From Sphingomonas sp. Leaf9 (lineage in GTDB: Bacteria > Pseudomonadota > Alphaproteobacteria > Sphingomonadales > Sphingomonadaceae), in the NCBI RefSeq assembly GCF_001421355.1, contig NZ_LMKC01000002.1:431720-495719 (forward strand): a stretch of 64,000 nt of DNA, written 5' to 3'. A program made the position numbers and the translations under genes. Below, in pieces: positions 42,332-51,088 of this stretch (position 1 is the first letter of the stretch; the number at the start of each line of letters is the position of its first letter). The notes beneath the pieces are model-generated. The model was not told the origin of the DNA. It saw only the letters and a program-made list of their open reading frames with translations, and made no database searches.

Positions 42332-43954
42332 CTATCGAAGCTCGCGGGTCTTCGCTCGAACCGCAGCAAATTCTGATCCCTTCCGCCACATCGGCCAAGC
42401 ACTGCTACTGGCTAAGTCGAAGCCGATTTGGCGAACTAGATCGACATCTGCCGCGGCACCACGCAAGTCCCAGTCGGCCGACCATGCGTCGCAGGTCTGG
42501 TGATAGCAGCGCATATAACCGTCGAGCCACACCTGTCCGGCAGCGCGACCGCCTGCGACCAGATCGGGCGCGCCACTGATCGCCATCAGCAGCAGCGTCG
42601 GGACGCCCCGGCGTGCCAATGAAAAGTGATCGGCACGGTAGAATAGCCCCCGCTCGGGCAGGGCTTCCGGCGTAACAACCCGGTTCTGGGTCCGTGCAGC
42701 GGCAGTCAGCGCGTCCTCCAGCGTGTTCTGTCCCACACCGACCAGCAGCACATCGCGCGCCGGGCCGGCCGTCTGGAGAATGTCGAGCGTCAGGTTCGCA
42801 ACTGTCTTTGCCACCGGATAGACCGGGTTGGCGGCGTACGTTTCCGACCCCAGCAGTCCGCGCTCCTCGCCGGTCCACAGCGCGAAGACTTGGGTGCGTG
42901 TAGCCGGCTTAGCTCGGGCAGCGGCGCGTGCGATCGCGAGGACTCCGGCCGTTCCCAGCGCATCGTCGTTTGCGCCGGGTCGGATGCGACGACCCTGTGC
43001 GTCCGGCGCGCCTTCGCCATAGGCATCCCAATGCGCGCCGTACATGACAACCTCGCCCGGTTGGCTGCGACCCGGTAGCTTCGCCAGGACGTTGCGGCTG
43101 GTCGCTCGGGTCACCTCAACAGGCAGATCGGCGGAAAACCCTTCGCCCTTCAGCGCGACCGGCCGGAAATTCGACTGACGGGCCGCCCTGCGCAATTGCG
43201 CAAGGTCCTGTCCTGCGGCAGCGAACAGCCGCGTCGCCGCACCGCCTTCGATCCAGCCCTGCAGCATCACGCGCGGCGCCGGCGGGCGGGCGACATCGTA
43301 GTTTTCGCCCGCAGGCGCCGTCACCGTCGCCCAACCATAGCCGGCGCCCGGCGTGTCGTGGACGATCAGCGCCGCCACCGCGCCGCGCCGTGCCGCCTCT
43401 TCGAACTTGTATGTCCAGCGCCCGTAATAGGTCATCCGGCGGTCACCAAACTTGCCCCGCGCGTCGTCAGTCCCAGTTGCCTCGAAATCGGGATCGTTGA
43501 CTAGAAAGACTGCAACCTTGCCCTTGAGGTCGACCCCCTTGAAATCGTCCCAGTTACGCTCCGGCGCGTGGACGCCATAGCCGACGAAGACCAGCGGCGC
43601 GTTCCGGACGGCCGCTCGCGCGACCGGTCGCACGGTCGACAGATACACGTCCTTGCCCGCCGTCCAGTCGATGCCATTGGCGCGGACCATGCCTTTTCCG
43701 ATCCGCGTGCGCACCAGCGGCACCGGCTGCGTCCAGCTGCCGTCCGGTCCGCCGGGCTGTAACCCCATCGCCTTGAACTGCGCGATCAGCCACTCAACCG
43801 TCTTCGTTTCGCCTTCCATACCCGGCGCGCGACCGCCGAACGCATCGCTGGCGAGCACCTTCACATCGGCCGACAGCGCAGCCGGGGATACTGGATCGGG
43901 TGCCGGTGCGGCAGCGATGAGGGGGAGGGCGGCGAGCGCAAGAACAGCTTTCAT
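42332..43954 (-). CDS. Exported M28-family zinc aminopeptidase
   Basis: This 540-residue protein has a signal peptide ending IAAAP. An N-terminal segment (SADVKVLASDAFGGRAPG) and a PA insert (about 140-260) precede the M28 catalytic domain: VVMYGAHWDAYG (His, zinc), GANDDALGTAGVLAIAR (Asp, bridging), LWTGEERGLLGS (Glu pair) and FYRADHFSLARRGVP (final His). This is a complete co-catalytic zinc set, so it should be active on peptides in the periplasm or outside. ATG 43954 is preferred to GTG 43957. It follows no operon partner except the nuclease 53 bp downstream. Confidence 0.92.
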   Translation of the reverse strand: MKAVLALAALPLIAAAPAPDPVSPAALSADVKVLASDAFGGRAPGMEGETKTVEWLIAQFKAMGLQPGGPDGSWTQPVPLVRTRIGKGMVRANGIDWTAGKDVYLSTVRPVARAAVRNAPLVFVGYGVHAPERNWDDFKGVDLKGKVAVFLVNDPDFEATGTDDARGKFGDRRMTYYGRWTYKFEEAARRGAVAALIVHDTPGAGYGWATVTAPAGENYDVARPPAPRVMLQGWIEGGAATRLFAAAGQDLAQLRRAARQSNFRPVALKGEGFSADLPVEVTRATSRNVLAKLPGRSQPGEVVMYGAHWDAYGEGAPDAQGRRIRPGANDDALGTAGVLAIARAAARAKPATRTQVFALWTGEERGLLGSETYAANPVYPVAKTVANLTLDILQTAGPARDVLLVGVGQNTLEDALTAAARTQNRVVTPEALPERGLFYRADHFSLARRGVPTLLLMAISGAPDLVAGGRAAGQVWLDGYMRCYHQTCDAWSADWDLRGAAADVDLVRQIGFDLASSSAWPMWRKGSEFAAVRAKTRELR

Positions 43955-43957
43955 CAC

Positions 43958-44554
43958 CGCTAGCCTATGGCAGTTGGCGTCGATTGGCGAGCGGTGCTCA
44001 GTTCGAGATGTGCGCTAGTCCGCACTGCCAAGCGGCTGCGAGAGCGAACCGGCCATAGACCATCTGACCAATGCTTGTTCAAACCCGCCTGTTTTGCGTT
44101 AGTAGCTGCAGACGCTTCCGACGAGCGAGGTACCTAATGCGTCATAAGGAACGCTGCCCGAAGATATTTTATCGCTGACGCCGTGTTTCCGATCGCTAGA
44201 AAATGCCGGCCAACGCTTGGCTTTGACGGAAAAACACAGGTTGATGGCTCGGGGCTTTGCCCAGCGATGGTGAAGGGCGGATCTTCTATTTCAGGAAACA
44301 TGCTATTGCTTGCAGGCAACAAGGCCGCCGCGGCGGGCATGTCCTACACCATTTCCTGTGCCGATTACGGTAAAGCCGCGCGGTATTTCCGGACCGTGGT
44401 GGTCACCAGTAAATCGCGATACTAGCTAATCGCTTCAGCCCATAACCTGGTGGCAAAGGTCAGCGAGATACCGCTTGCAAATTATACAAATGCATAGCCA
44501 ATCTCAGATCGGGAGCGCCATTTGACAGGCGCTCCCGCCAGGATGCCGGCGAAC
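43958..44554. other. Intergenic region with one doubtful small frame
   Basis: A plus-strand frame at 44183-44425 (GTG start, 80 residues, LGFDGKTQVDGSGLC and ISGNMLLLAGNKAAAAGMSY) may be a small exported or truncated protein, but it has no clear ribosome binding site. The region also holds a hairpin at 44511-44536. Confidence 0.4.
44511..44536 (-). terminator. Hairpin after the small gene at 44555
   Basis: Perfect 9-bp arms GGGAGCGCC (44511-44519) and GGCGCTCCC (44528-44536) with an 8-base loop, 18 bp beyond the stop of the minus-strand small gene. There is no T-run, so it is a possible terminator only. Confidence 0.5.
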
Positions 44555-44731
44555 TCAATCGATAGCACTGTCGTTGGGGAGAGGCGTTACAATTGATGGA
44601 TCTTCAACTCCCTCGTCAACGGCCGCCTGTAGTTTCGCAAGCTCCATATCGGCGACGCCGTTCCCTGTTGGTTGGATCGAAAGGTCGATTGGAGATTCGA
44701 AATCATGGTCTACTTTGGTGCGGTCGGTCAT
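44555..44731 (-). CDS. Small acidic protein of unknown function
   Basis: The 58-residue acidic protein (MTDRTKVDHDFESPIDLS, ADMELAKLQAAVDEGVEDPS) follows a good AGGAG site six bases before ATG 44731, which decides the start over the longer frame. A hairpin lies after its stop. The helix ELAKLQAAVDEG resembles small regulatory or antitoxin-like proteins, but no partner toxin is adjacent. Confidence 0.5.
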   Translation of the reverse strand: MTDRTKVDHDFESPIDLSIQPTGNGVADMELAKLQAAVDEGVEDPSIVTPLPNDSAID

Positions 44732-44815
44732 ATGATGCTCCTGTCTGGACACACCAAACGCATCGTTCGCATAGTCGGACACAAGATGGCCGAAATTGGC
44801 TTGTTGCCACTTCAT

Positions 44816-45209
44816 AGGCGATGAGCTCAGGCACCCAAGGTGGTTCTGCGTCAGGCCGGCTTACCAATCCCCTTCGCTAGCATGCGTGAACGCCCCTCAG
44901 ACCGAACATGGAACATCGAATTGTTCACAGGGCGCACTGTCGGGCTCGGCCTAGCGAGGGATGGCGAATTTGGCGCTTAGCGCGCGTGTATTGAGCCTTG
45001 ACCATTCCTACCATCATGCTGCTACAGAATCGATGTCGATCGGCACTGGTCCAACGCCAAGAATGGCAGTTTCGCTGGGGTTTAGTATCTGGGTTCAGGC
45101 TCCTGCCGCCCCAGCCAGTCTGCTATCTAAGTTATTGTTTTAGCCGCAGAAAATTGGTCGCAACCACCGGATTGGGCCGGTGGGTGTGACGGCTCCATGT
45201 GGAGATGCC
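44816..45209. other. Intergenic region upstream of the integrase
   Basis: No gene or RNA is supported. If the integrase belongs to the island on its left, an attachment site could lie here or after 47157. No obvious tRNA end is present at either place. Confidence 0.35.
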
Positions 45210-47156
45210 GTGCCTGCGATCCAGAACGTCGAGCGCCGAGGCGCCGTCTATTACTGGCGCCGTACCGTCCGTTTTCAGGATGGTAAGCCTTTTACGCTAC
45301 GCCTCAGCCTTCGAACGACCGCCCAGGCGGTAGCGCGCAGCATGGGGTGCGCGATGACCGCGAAGAGCGAGACGCTGAAGATGACCTTGGGCCAGGACGG
45401 CAGAACCGCAAGTCTGACAACCGTCCAGAAGGCCGGGATCTTCCGCAAAGCGATGGAGAGGATGCGCGATCATCTCGAGCAGGTCCATGTTGGCTACCAG
45501 CGTACAGAACCCGACGCGACTTTCATGATCGAGGGGCTCGTCGGCATATATGAGGCGATGCTGAGGGATTTCGTCGTGCATGGCGTCCCGGAGAATGTGG
45601 GCAGCCGCCAACATGTCGAGACGCGTTTTCCCGGGCTGACGGACGAGCAGAAGGAAACGCTGATCGACTTCTTTGCCGATCGACCGGACTGGCGTGAACG
45701 GTCGCACGACAGGGCCGTTCAGGATCTTCGAACGGTGGGCGTCGTCGAGACCGAGGATAATCTCGACATCGCCCGGAAGGTCAATCTGGAAGGGCGGCTG
45801 GCGGCCGCGCTGGAATATCGGCGTCGCCTCGTCGATCCGGCGACGATGTGGGCGGCCATGACCGATGATCGTGTTCCGGCCGCGCCGATGCCTTTATCCG
45901 CTGTTGCTGCCGCGGCGGCGACCGTTCCAGCTCCGCCTCCGCCGCGCGAGCCGGAGGTGGCCGAGCCGTGGGCATCGATGACGCCGAGCCAGGCCGCGGA
46001 GCGGTTCATCGCCGACAATCCCAAGATCGTCGGTGACGCGAGGCGCAGGGCCCGCTGGACGGAGAAGACGCGGACGCAATTCCTTTCGGCGGCCCGCCTG
46101 CTTGAGAAGAGCTATGGCGCGCGCCCGATACGCCTCGTCGGACGCGAGGACGTGGTCCGGCTCAACGAGCATTTCTCCCGCCTGCCCGTCAGCCACCACA
46201 AGTCGCGACGCCACGACGCGATGTCGCTCGAGGAAATCTGTCGCGAGGCGGAGGCGGAGATCAAGGCCGGCACGCGCGACGCGAAGACGATCGGGCTCCA
46301 GTCGACCAGCACGAACCGCCACTTCCTCTTCCTGAAGGAATTGATGGCCTGGGTCGGCAAGCAGGTCGACGGCGTCGCCACCATCGACTGGTCGGACTTC
46401 CTTTATGAAGATGATCGCGACGCGCGGGATCAGCGCGACGCGTATACCGAGGAGGAAGGGCGGCAACTGTTTCGTCTGCCGATCTGGACCGGGTCGCGAT
46501 CGCTCCGGCGTCGGCTCGAGCAGGGGGCCGAAATTTGGCACGATGCGGGCTTTTGGGTGCTGCCCATCGCCTGGTACACCGGCTGCCGGCGAGAGGAAAT
46601 CTGCCAGCTGACGCTCGACGACATTGGTGAGGAAAACGGGATCTGGTTCTTCACGATCACCGACGAGAATGGTGGGCGTGTCAAGAACAGGGCAGCGGTG
46701 CGACTAGTGCCATTCGCCGACGAACTGATCCGGCTCGGGCTGCCGGGCTATGTCAAGGCGCTGCGCGCGGCGGGTGAAACGATGCTGTTTCCCGAGCTTC
46801 GGACCACGTCGGGCAAGCGGAGCTATGGCGACGTCTATTACAAGAACTGGTGGATGAAGATTGCCCGGAAGCTGGACTTCATCGAGCCGGGCCAGGCCAT
46901 TCACTCCTTCCGTCACACGGTCACAACGGAGCTGAAGCACCGTGAAGTTTTTCTAGAAACGCGTGCCGATCTGGTCGGCCATACCATGAGCGGAGAAACC
47001 GCCGGTCGTTACTCGAAGGCGGCGCGGCTGACCCGGTTGAAGGAAGCGGTAGACCAAATCCCCAAGGTCACCAATCGCCTTCGGCCCCTGCCTACGCGTC
47101 TTCTACCTGCCTCCAGCCGCCAGCCTCGTCCGGCCCGTTTGAAGGCCAGTGGATAA
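45210..47156 (+). CDS. Tyrosine recombinase (integrase) with DUF6538 N-terminus
   Basis: At GTG 45210 (preceded by GGAG, 5-base spacing) the 648-residue protein opens PAIQNVERRGAVYYWRR, the usual start of DUF6538-containing integrases. A SAM-like core-binding domain (about 270-400) and a catalytic domain follow: Arg in WYTGCRREEICQL, His-x2-Arg in IHSFRHTVTTEL, a late His in DLVGHTMSG, and Tyr in TAGRYSKAA. The catalytic set is complete. It is the only recombinase in the window and probably moved part of the accessory region on its left. Confidence 0.92.
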   Translation: MPAIQNVERRGAVYYWRRTVRFQDGKPFTLRLSLRTTAQAVARSMGCAMTAKSETLKMTLGQDGRTASLTTVQKAGIFRKAMERMRDHLEQVHVGYQRTEPDATFMIEGLVGIYEAMLRDFVVHGVPENVGSRQHVETRFPGLTDEQKETLIDFFADRPDWRERSHDRAVQDLRTVGVVETEDNLDIARKVNLEGRLAAALEYRRRLVDPATMWAAMTDDRVPAAPMPLSAVAAAAATVPAPPPPREPEVAEPWASMTPSQAAERFIADNPKIVGDARRRARWTEKTRTQFLSAARLLEKSYGARPIRLVGREDVVRLNEHFSRLPVSHHKSRRHDAMSLEEICREAEAEIKAGTRDAKTIGLQSTSTNRHFLFLKELMAWVGKQVDGVATIDWSDFLYEDDRDARDQRDAYTEEEGRQLFRLPIWTGSRSLRRRLEQGAEIWHDAGFWVLPIAWYTGCRREEICQLTLDDIGEENGIWFFTITDENGGRVKNRAAVRLVPFADELIRLGLPGYVKALRAAGETMLFPELRTTSGKRSYGDVYYKNWWMKIARKLDFIEPGQAIHSFRHTVTTELKHREVFLETRADLVGHTMSGETAGRYSKAARLTRLKEAVDQIPKVTNRLRPLPTRLLPASSRQPRPARLKASG

Positions 47157-47657
47157 TTTTGCGCGGTTGGCCGGTAGCGGGGTAGTATGCGTGGAAATAG
47201 CCGTCTTTGGGACAAAGCCGTCCTTGCAAACCGGTTCGTTAAGTGACGGATTCCGACAAAAGCCGACATTGGCAGCTTAGGGCTTTCAGTATCCACTTGC
47301 GGCGAACATAAGCTTGCCTGCTATAGGCGGAATGCGCCCACAATTGGACACCCGAATGTGCCTCCGCACTTTTGAGGTTTCGCCACTCGTTAGTTCTGCA
47401 CGACAGGACCTCTAAGCAACCATGGTTTACTATTCCATCTTATAACATCCAAATTTCAAGGCAATGCGCTTCGCACAGAAGGCATGTAAAAATCAAAATA
47501 TGTCATTGTCATATCTCAGGAACAAACAACCTGCATAACGGCTAATCTAAGGCTGCATGGTTCATCACAAGTACATTATCGACAGCTTCAGCGCAGCGAA
47601 CAGGATCACGCAAAGCAAGGTCTGGATTCTGATATTATCCGATATCTTTACCAAGTA
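47157..47657. other. AT-richer intergenic region after the integrase
   Basis: Five hundred bases, visibly lower in GC than the surroundings between about 47410 and 47660, without gene or RNA. It separates the integrase from the stress block and could be the island edge. Confidence 0.4.
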
Positions 47658-48653
47658 CTAACCTGCCAGCCCATCTAACGCTCGAAGTGCGTCGCCGAGC
47701 TTTCGCGCTGAGGAAGACAGTGCATCTTCCTCGTTTGCATTCAGTACCGGTACGATAACGCGTTCAATACCGCCCGAACCAATAATACACGGAAGACTCG
47801 AGCATAGTTCGTTATGACCAAAATGCTGATCGATCCATGTACTGACAGGCAGTACGCATCGCTCGTTGCGAACAATGGCTTCGCAAATGCGCACGATGGC
47901 GGTTGCGACACCGAATGATGTAAAGCCTTTGCCTCGAACGATCCCGTATGCCGCGTCGCGGACCTGCGCTCCGATCGCGGGTAGATCCAACGCTTTCGCA
48001 GCCTCATCAAAGTCGTGAATCGATTGCCCGCCGATCCGAACGCTTGAAAAAACGGTAACCTCGCTATCGCCGTGCTCGCCGAGAACATACCCTTCGATGG
48101 CGCTGGCCGATACATCAAGAGCCGCTGACAAAACCTGCTTGAGGCGACTGGTGTCAAGAAGCGTTCCGGTCCCGATCACCCGATGCCGGGGAAGTCCAGC
48201 ATGGCGGATCGCCAGCGTGGTCATGATGTCGACCGGGTTTGAAGCGATGACAAGAACCCCGGAGAACCCGGCACGCGCCAGACGCTGTACGCACTCGATT
48301 ACGATCCCCGCACTGGCAGAGGCCAGTGACAGGCGGCTTTCGCTGCCATGTGATGCCGCCCCGGCGGTTATGACCGCAATCCCGGCCGTGGCAGCGTCCG
48401 CGTAGGACCCAGCCCAAATCCGCGCCGGTCTCGCTAGTGCATTCGCATCCGTAATATCGGCAGCTTCGGCTTCGGCCAAGGCTTCATTGCTGTCGATCAG
48501 AACGATTTCGCGGAACAGAGCACGAAGCATCATCGCGTAAGCCGCGGTCGCACCGACATGGCCGGCGCCGATAAATGCGATCCTGTTCGAAGATGGCGTT
48601 GCCGCGTGTGTCGTCACAGCATCACCGATTGCAGGATCGGGAATTGTTTGCAA
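47658..48653 (-). CDS. Lactate/malate dehydrogenase-family enzyme
   Basis: A NAD-binding GAGHVGATAAYAMM motif, substrate loop TAGAASHGSESRLSL, SNPVDIMTTLAIR, LDTSRLK (Asp168, Arg171) and GEHGDSEVTVFSS (His195) give a full 2-hydroxyacid dehydrogenase site (LDH numbering). Position 102, which chooses the substrate (Gln in LDH, Arg in MDH), is Ser here. Lactate is therefore likely but not certain. TTG 48653 follows GGGGCAGG; GTG 48617 would give a 319-residue protein, the family's usual size. It sits 112 bp after the AI-2E gene on the same strand, in a low-oxygen-type block where NAD recycling would fit. Confidence 0.85.
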   Translation of the reverse strand: MQTIPDPAIGDAVTTHAATPSSNRIAFIGAGHVGATAAYAMMLRALFREIVLIDSNEALAEAEAADITDANALARPARIWAGSYADAATAGIAVITAGAASHGSESRLSLASASAGIVIECVQRLARAGFSGVLVIASNPVDIMTTLAIRHAGLPRHRVIGTGTLLDTSRLKQVLSAALDVSASAIEGYVLGEHGDSEVTVFSSVRIGGQSIHDFDEAAKALDLPAIGAQVRDAAYGIVRGKGFTSFGVATAIVRICEAIVRNERCVLPVSTWIDQHFGHNELCSSLPCIIGSGGIERVIVPVLNANEEDALSSSARKLGDALRALDGLAG

Positions 48654-48764
48654 CCTGCCCCAAGTAAACCTGCTGCAGCGTAAAAAATGGAACTTCTCAT
48701 CATCATTTCCTCAAAATTGAATCCACAATTCCCGCTAGGCTTACATGGCCTATTTGGGATGGAT

Positions 48765-49898
48765 CTAAACATTAACAGTACACCGACCCTTGCCATTATA
48801 AAATGTGCCGGTCTTTGAACCGATCAGATCCCAGCAGGAGATGAATATCCCCGCAAGAACGGGGCCGATCAGGAGTCCGTTGAATCCAAAGGCGACCAAC
48901 CCGCCAAGGGTCGTCACCAGCACAAGGAAATCGGGGATATTGGTTTCGCGCCCGATCAGGATCGGCCGCAGAACATTGTCCACCGAGCCGATAATAACCA
49001 ACCCGGACACGGCCATGATCAAGCCATGCCATATGCCGTCCGTTGCGAAGAGATAGATGGAAACCGGTACCCACACGATCCCGGTTCCCACTGCGGGCAG
49101 CAACGAGCAAAGCGCAATCACCACCGCCCAAAGCAGCGCATTGGGAACCCCTAACAAGGCCATGATGCCGCCTCCGACGAACCCCTGCGCCGCACCGACG
49201 AGCACCCCGCCTTTTACCGTAGCCCGAACCACGCTGACGAACCTGTCCGCGAGCATCCGGCGGTCGTCGACGGCAAGGGGCACGGTGCTGGCGATTGCGG
49301 TCGCCATCGAACGTCCGTCGCGCACCAGGAAAAAGGTCAGATAGAGCATCGTAGCCAAGGACAGAAGGAAGCTGGCAACGCCTTGTCCAATGGTCATCGC
49401 ATGCAACGCGAGCATCTGCAGCCTCGCCGTGAGGCCGATCGACAGTTGTTCCCGCAGCGACGCCAGATCGGTTACGCCGGTGCGGCGCATGGCCGCAATG
49501 ATCCAATCGGGCAGCCCAGCTTGAACTCGCTCGAAAATTGCCGGGATATCAAGTTTTCCCGACTGCACTTCCGCATACATCGATCCCGCCTGATCGAGCA
49601 GGAACATGAACAGTGCTACGCCTGGAAGAACGCCCATTGCGATGATGACGAGAAGCGTAAGGATCGCAGCAACGGTTCGTTCCCTTGGGAAAATCTTCAG
49701 CAGGCGATCATTCAGCGGCGAGAACATGATCGCAGCGACGACACTCCAGAGGATGGCGCCAGCGAATGCCCAGATCGACCATATAAACATCGCTGTCACC
49801 GTGACAGCGACAAGACCAAGTGAAAAATTTGGCAGGGCAATGCGGAGCTGCCGTCCACGCTCCAACCGGCTAAAAACCGATGGAGCGTTCATCTTCAT
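48765..49898 (-). CDS. AI-2E family transporter
   Basis: This 377-residue protein has about eight transmembrane helices with the AI-2E family core: MFSPLNDRLLKIFPRERTVA, FLVRDGRSM, GFVGGGIMALLGVPNALLWA, CSLLPAVGTGIVWVP and DNVLRPILIGRETNIPDFLV. The family includes TqsA and Na+/H+-type antiporters, so the substrate is open. ATG 49898 overlaps the stop of the mini-BON gene (ATGA) and is the natural start. The operon is preceded by a FixJ-like motif at 50194. Confidence 0.9.
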   Translation of the reverse strand: MKMNAPSVFSRLERGRQLRIALPNFSLGLVAVTVTAMFIWSIWAFAGAILWSVVAAIMFSPLNDRLLKIFPRERTVAAILTLLVIIAMGVLPGVALFMFLLDQAGSMYAEVQSGKLDIPAIFERVQAGLPDWIIAAMRRTGVTDLASLREQLSIGLTARLQMLALHAMTIGQGVASFLLSLATMLYLTFFLVRDGRSMATAIASTVPLAVDDRRMLADRFVSVVRATVKGGVLVGAAQGFVGGGIMALLGVPNALLWAVVIALCSLLPAVGTGIVWVPVSIYLFATDGIWHGLIMAVSGLVIIGSVDNVLRPILIGRETNIPDFLVLVTTLGGLVAFGFNGLLIGPVLAGIFISCWDLIGSKTGTFYNGKGRCTVNV

Positions 49899-50107
49899 GC
49901 GACTGCAAGAAGATCTTGGACTGTCGAAACCGCCTTTGCGTTCCATGCCGTGCGGCAGGCGAAAGCGCGATCCGCCATCGACGATACCGTTCCGGACAGC
50001 GTCATGACGCCGCCAACGGCAGGCGCGCCAATGTGCGCGGCATCTACGCTAGGTTCGCATTCGAGTTCGGTAAGAACGGCCTTCTGAAGCGCGCGGTCAT
50101 GGGGCAT
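49895..50107 (-). CDS. Short single-BON protein, hybrid of BON1 and BON3
   Basis: The 70-residue protein MPHDRALQKAVLTELECEPS matches the start of the three-BON protein at 62159 (MSHDDKLQKAVLAELKWEPS). Its end GTVSSMADRAFACRTAW, VQDLLAVA matches that protein's last BON (GTVGSLAERKTAASTAW, VENDLIVA). It looks like a copy from which the middle was lost by recombination between BON repeats. AGGAAG precedes ATG 50107. BON domains bind membranes and are common in stress-induced periplasmic proteins, but this one has no export signal. Confidence 0.8.
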   Translation of the reverse strand: MPHDRALQKAVLTELECEPSVDAAHIGAPAVGGVMTLSGTVSSMADRAFACRTAWNAKAVSTVQDLLAVA

Positions 50108-50193
50108 CGTGACTTCCTGAAAAAGGAGGTGAACGGCGGGTTGAACTCCACCTTACCCTATTAAATTAGCGCGTGGCGTGCGTTTGCAAAGAA

Positions 50194-50209
50194 TCGGAAA
50201 CTACGCAGG
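50194..50209 (-). promoter_or_regulatory. FixJ-like motif before the mini-BON/AI-2E operon
   Basis: On the minus strand it reads TGCGTAGTTTCCGA, about 90 bp before the BON start. It is one of six similar copies in this block. Confidence 0.55.
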
Positions 50210-50271
50210 GCCATGGGGACTACACGACGCAGCGCGCGGACGGTGTTTGTGAACACCTGGCGCCTACCGCT

Positions 50272-50287
50272 CCTACGTGTTTCCCGA
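50272..50287 (+). promoter_or_regulatory. FixJ-like motif before the GNAT gene
   Basis: CTACGTGTTTCCCGAG, the weakest copy, is followed by the same GTCTG as at 62096. It lies about 95 bp before the GNAT start and is divergent from the copy at 50194. Confidence 0.45.
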
Positions 50288-50379
50288 GTCTGCGTTAGCA
50301 GGGTTCGGCCGTCTAGAATCTGGGGCGAGGGTGTGTCGCGGCACAGCCATCGCCCGCAATTGCTATCTGAGGATCCTGT

Positions 50380-50943
50380 GTGATCGACATGGCCACCCCC
50401 CGCCCTGCGGGGCCATCTGCATCGCCCTCATCAGACGCCGACTGGAGTGCTGACCTGACGGCGCGGGACGGATATCGCTTCCATGTCCGCCCGGCGGCAC
50501 CGGCCGACGAACCTGCCCTCGCGGAGTTCTTCACCCATGTCAGCAGTGAGGATCTGCGGTTTCGCTTTCTCAGTACGGTTCGAAAGGTCGGACACGACCA
50601 ATTGACGGCATTGGTGACGATCGATCACCACCGCGTCGAAAACTTTCTGGCGATCGAGAGCGGTACCGGTCTGGTCATCGCGACGGCGATGATCGCCGCA
50701 GACGAAACGCGAACCAATGCCGAGGTGGCGGTGGCGATCCGGTCGGATTTCAAGCATCGCGGCATCAGCTGGACGCTCGTCGAGCACGTGGTGCAGTTCG
50801 CACGATCCGAAGGCATCGCGACCCTGGAATCCATCGAAAGCCGGGACAATCACCAGGCGATCGAACTGGAACGCGACATGGGCTGGTCGGCGTCGCCCTG
50901 TCCCGGCGATCCTACGCTGATCGTGCTGCGCATGGTGCTTTGA
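50380..50943 (+). CDS. GNAT-family acetyltransferase
   Basis: The 187-residue protein has a GNAT fold: RFHVRPAAPADEPALAEFFT, EDLRFRFLSTV, AEVAVAIRSDFKHRGISWTLVEH (acetyl-CoA loop R-x-x-G-I-S) and ESRDNHQAIELERDMGW. The opening resembles the acetyltransferase domain of protein acetylase Pat. GAGGA precedes GTG 50380; ATG 50389 is an alternative start. It is followed by GH130 on the same strand after about 145 bp and preceded by a FixJ-like motif. A role in protein or small-molecule acetylation under low oxygen is inferred. Confidence 0.85.
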   Translation: MIDMATPRPAGPSASPSSDADWSADLTARDGYRFHVRPAAPADEPALAEFFTHVSSEDLRFRFLSTVRKVGHDQLTALVTIDHHRVENFLAIESGTGLVIATAMIAADETRTNAEVAVAIRSDFKHRGISWTLVEHVVQFARSEGIATLESIESRDNHQAIELERDMGWSASPCPGDPTLIVLRMVL

Positions 50944-51088
50944 CGCAGGGGGCGCCTGACGATGCAGCCCTATCGTACGCTGGGGAACGACATCATGGCC
51001 CTCGCGATACGCGCGTTGGCGAGCAGCACTGCGCCATTTCCATGCCGGCAGCCATCGTGACAGGTCCGATCATCAAGGTAGCCGTCGA

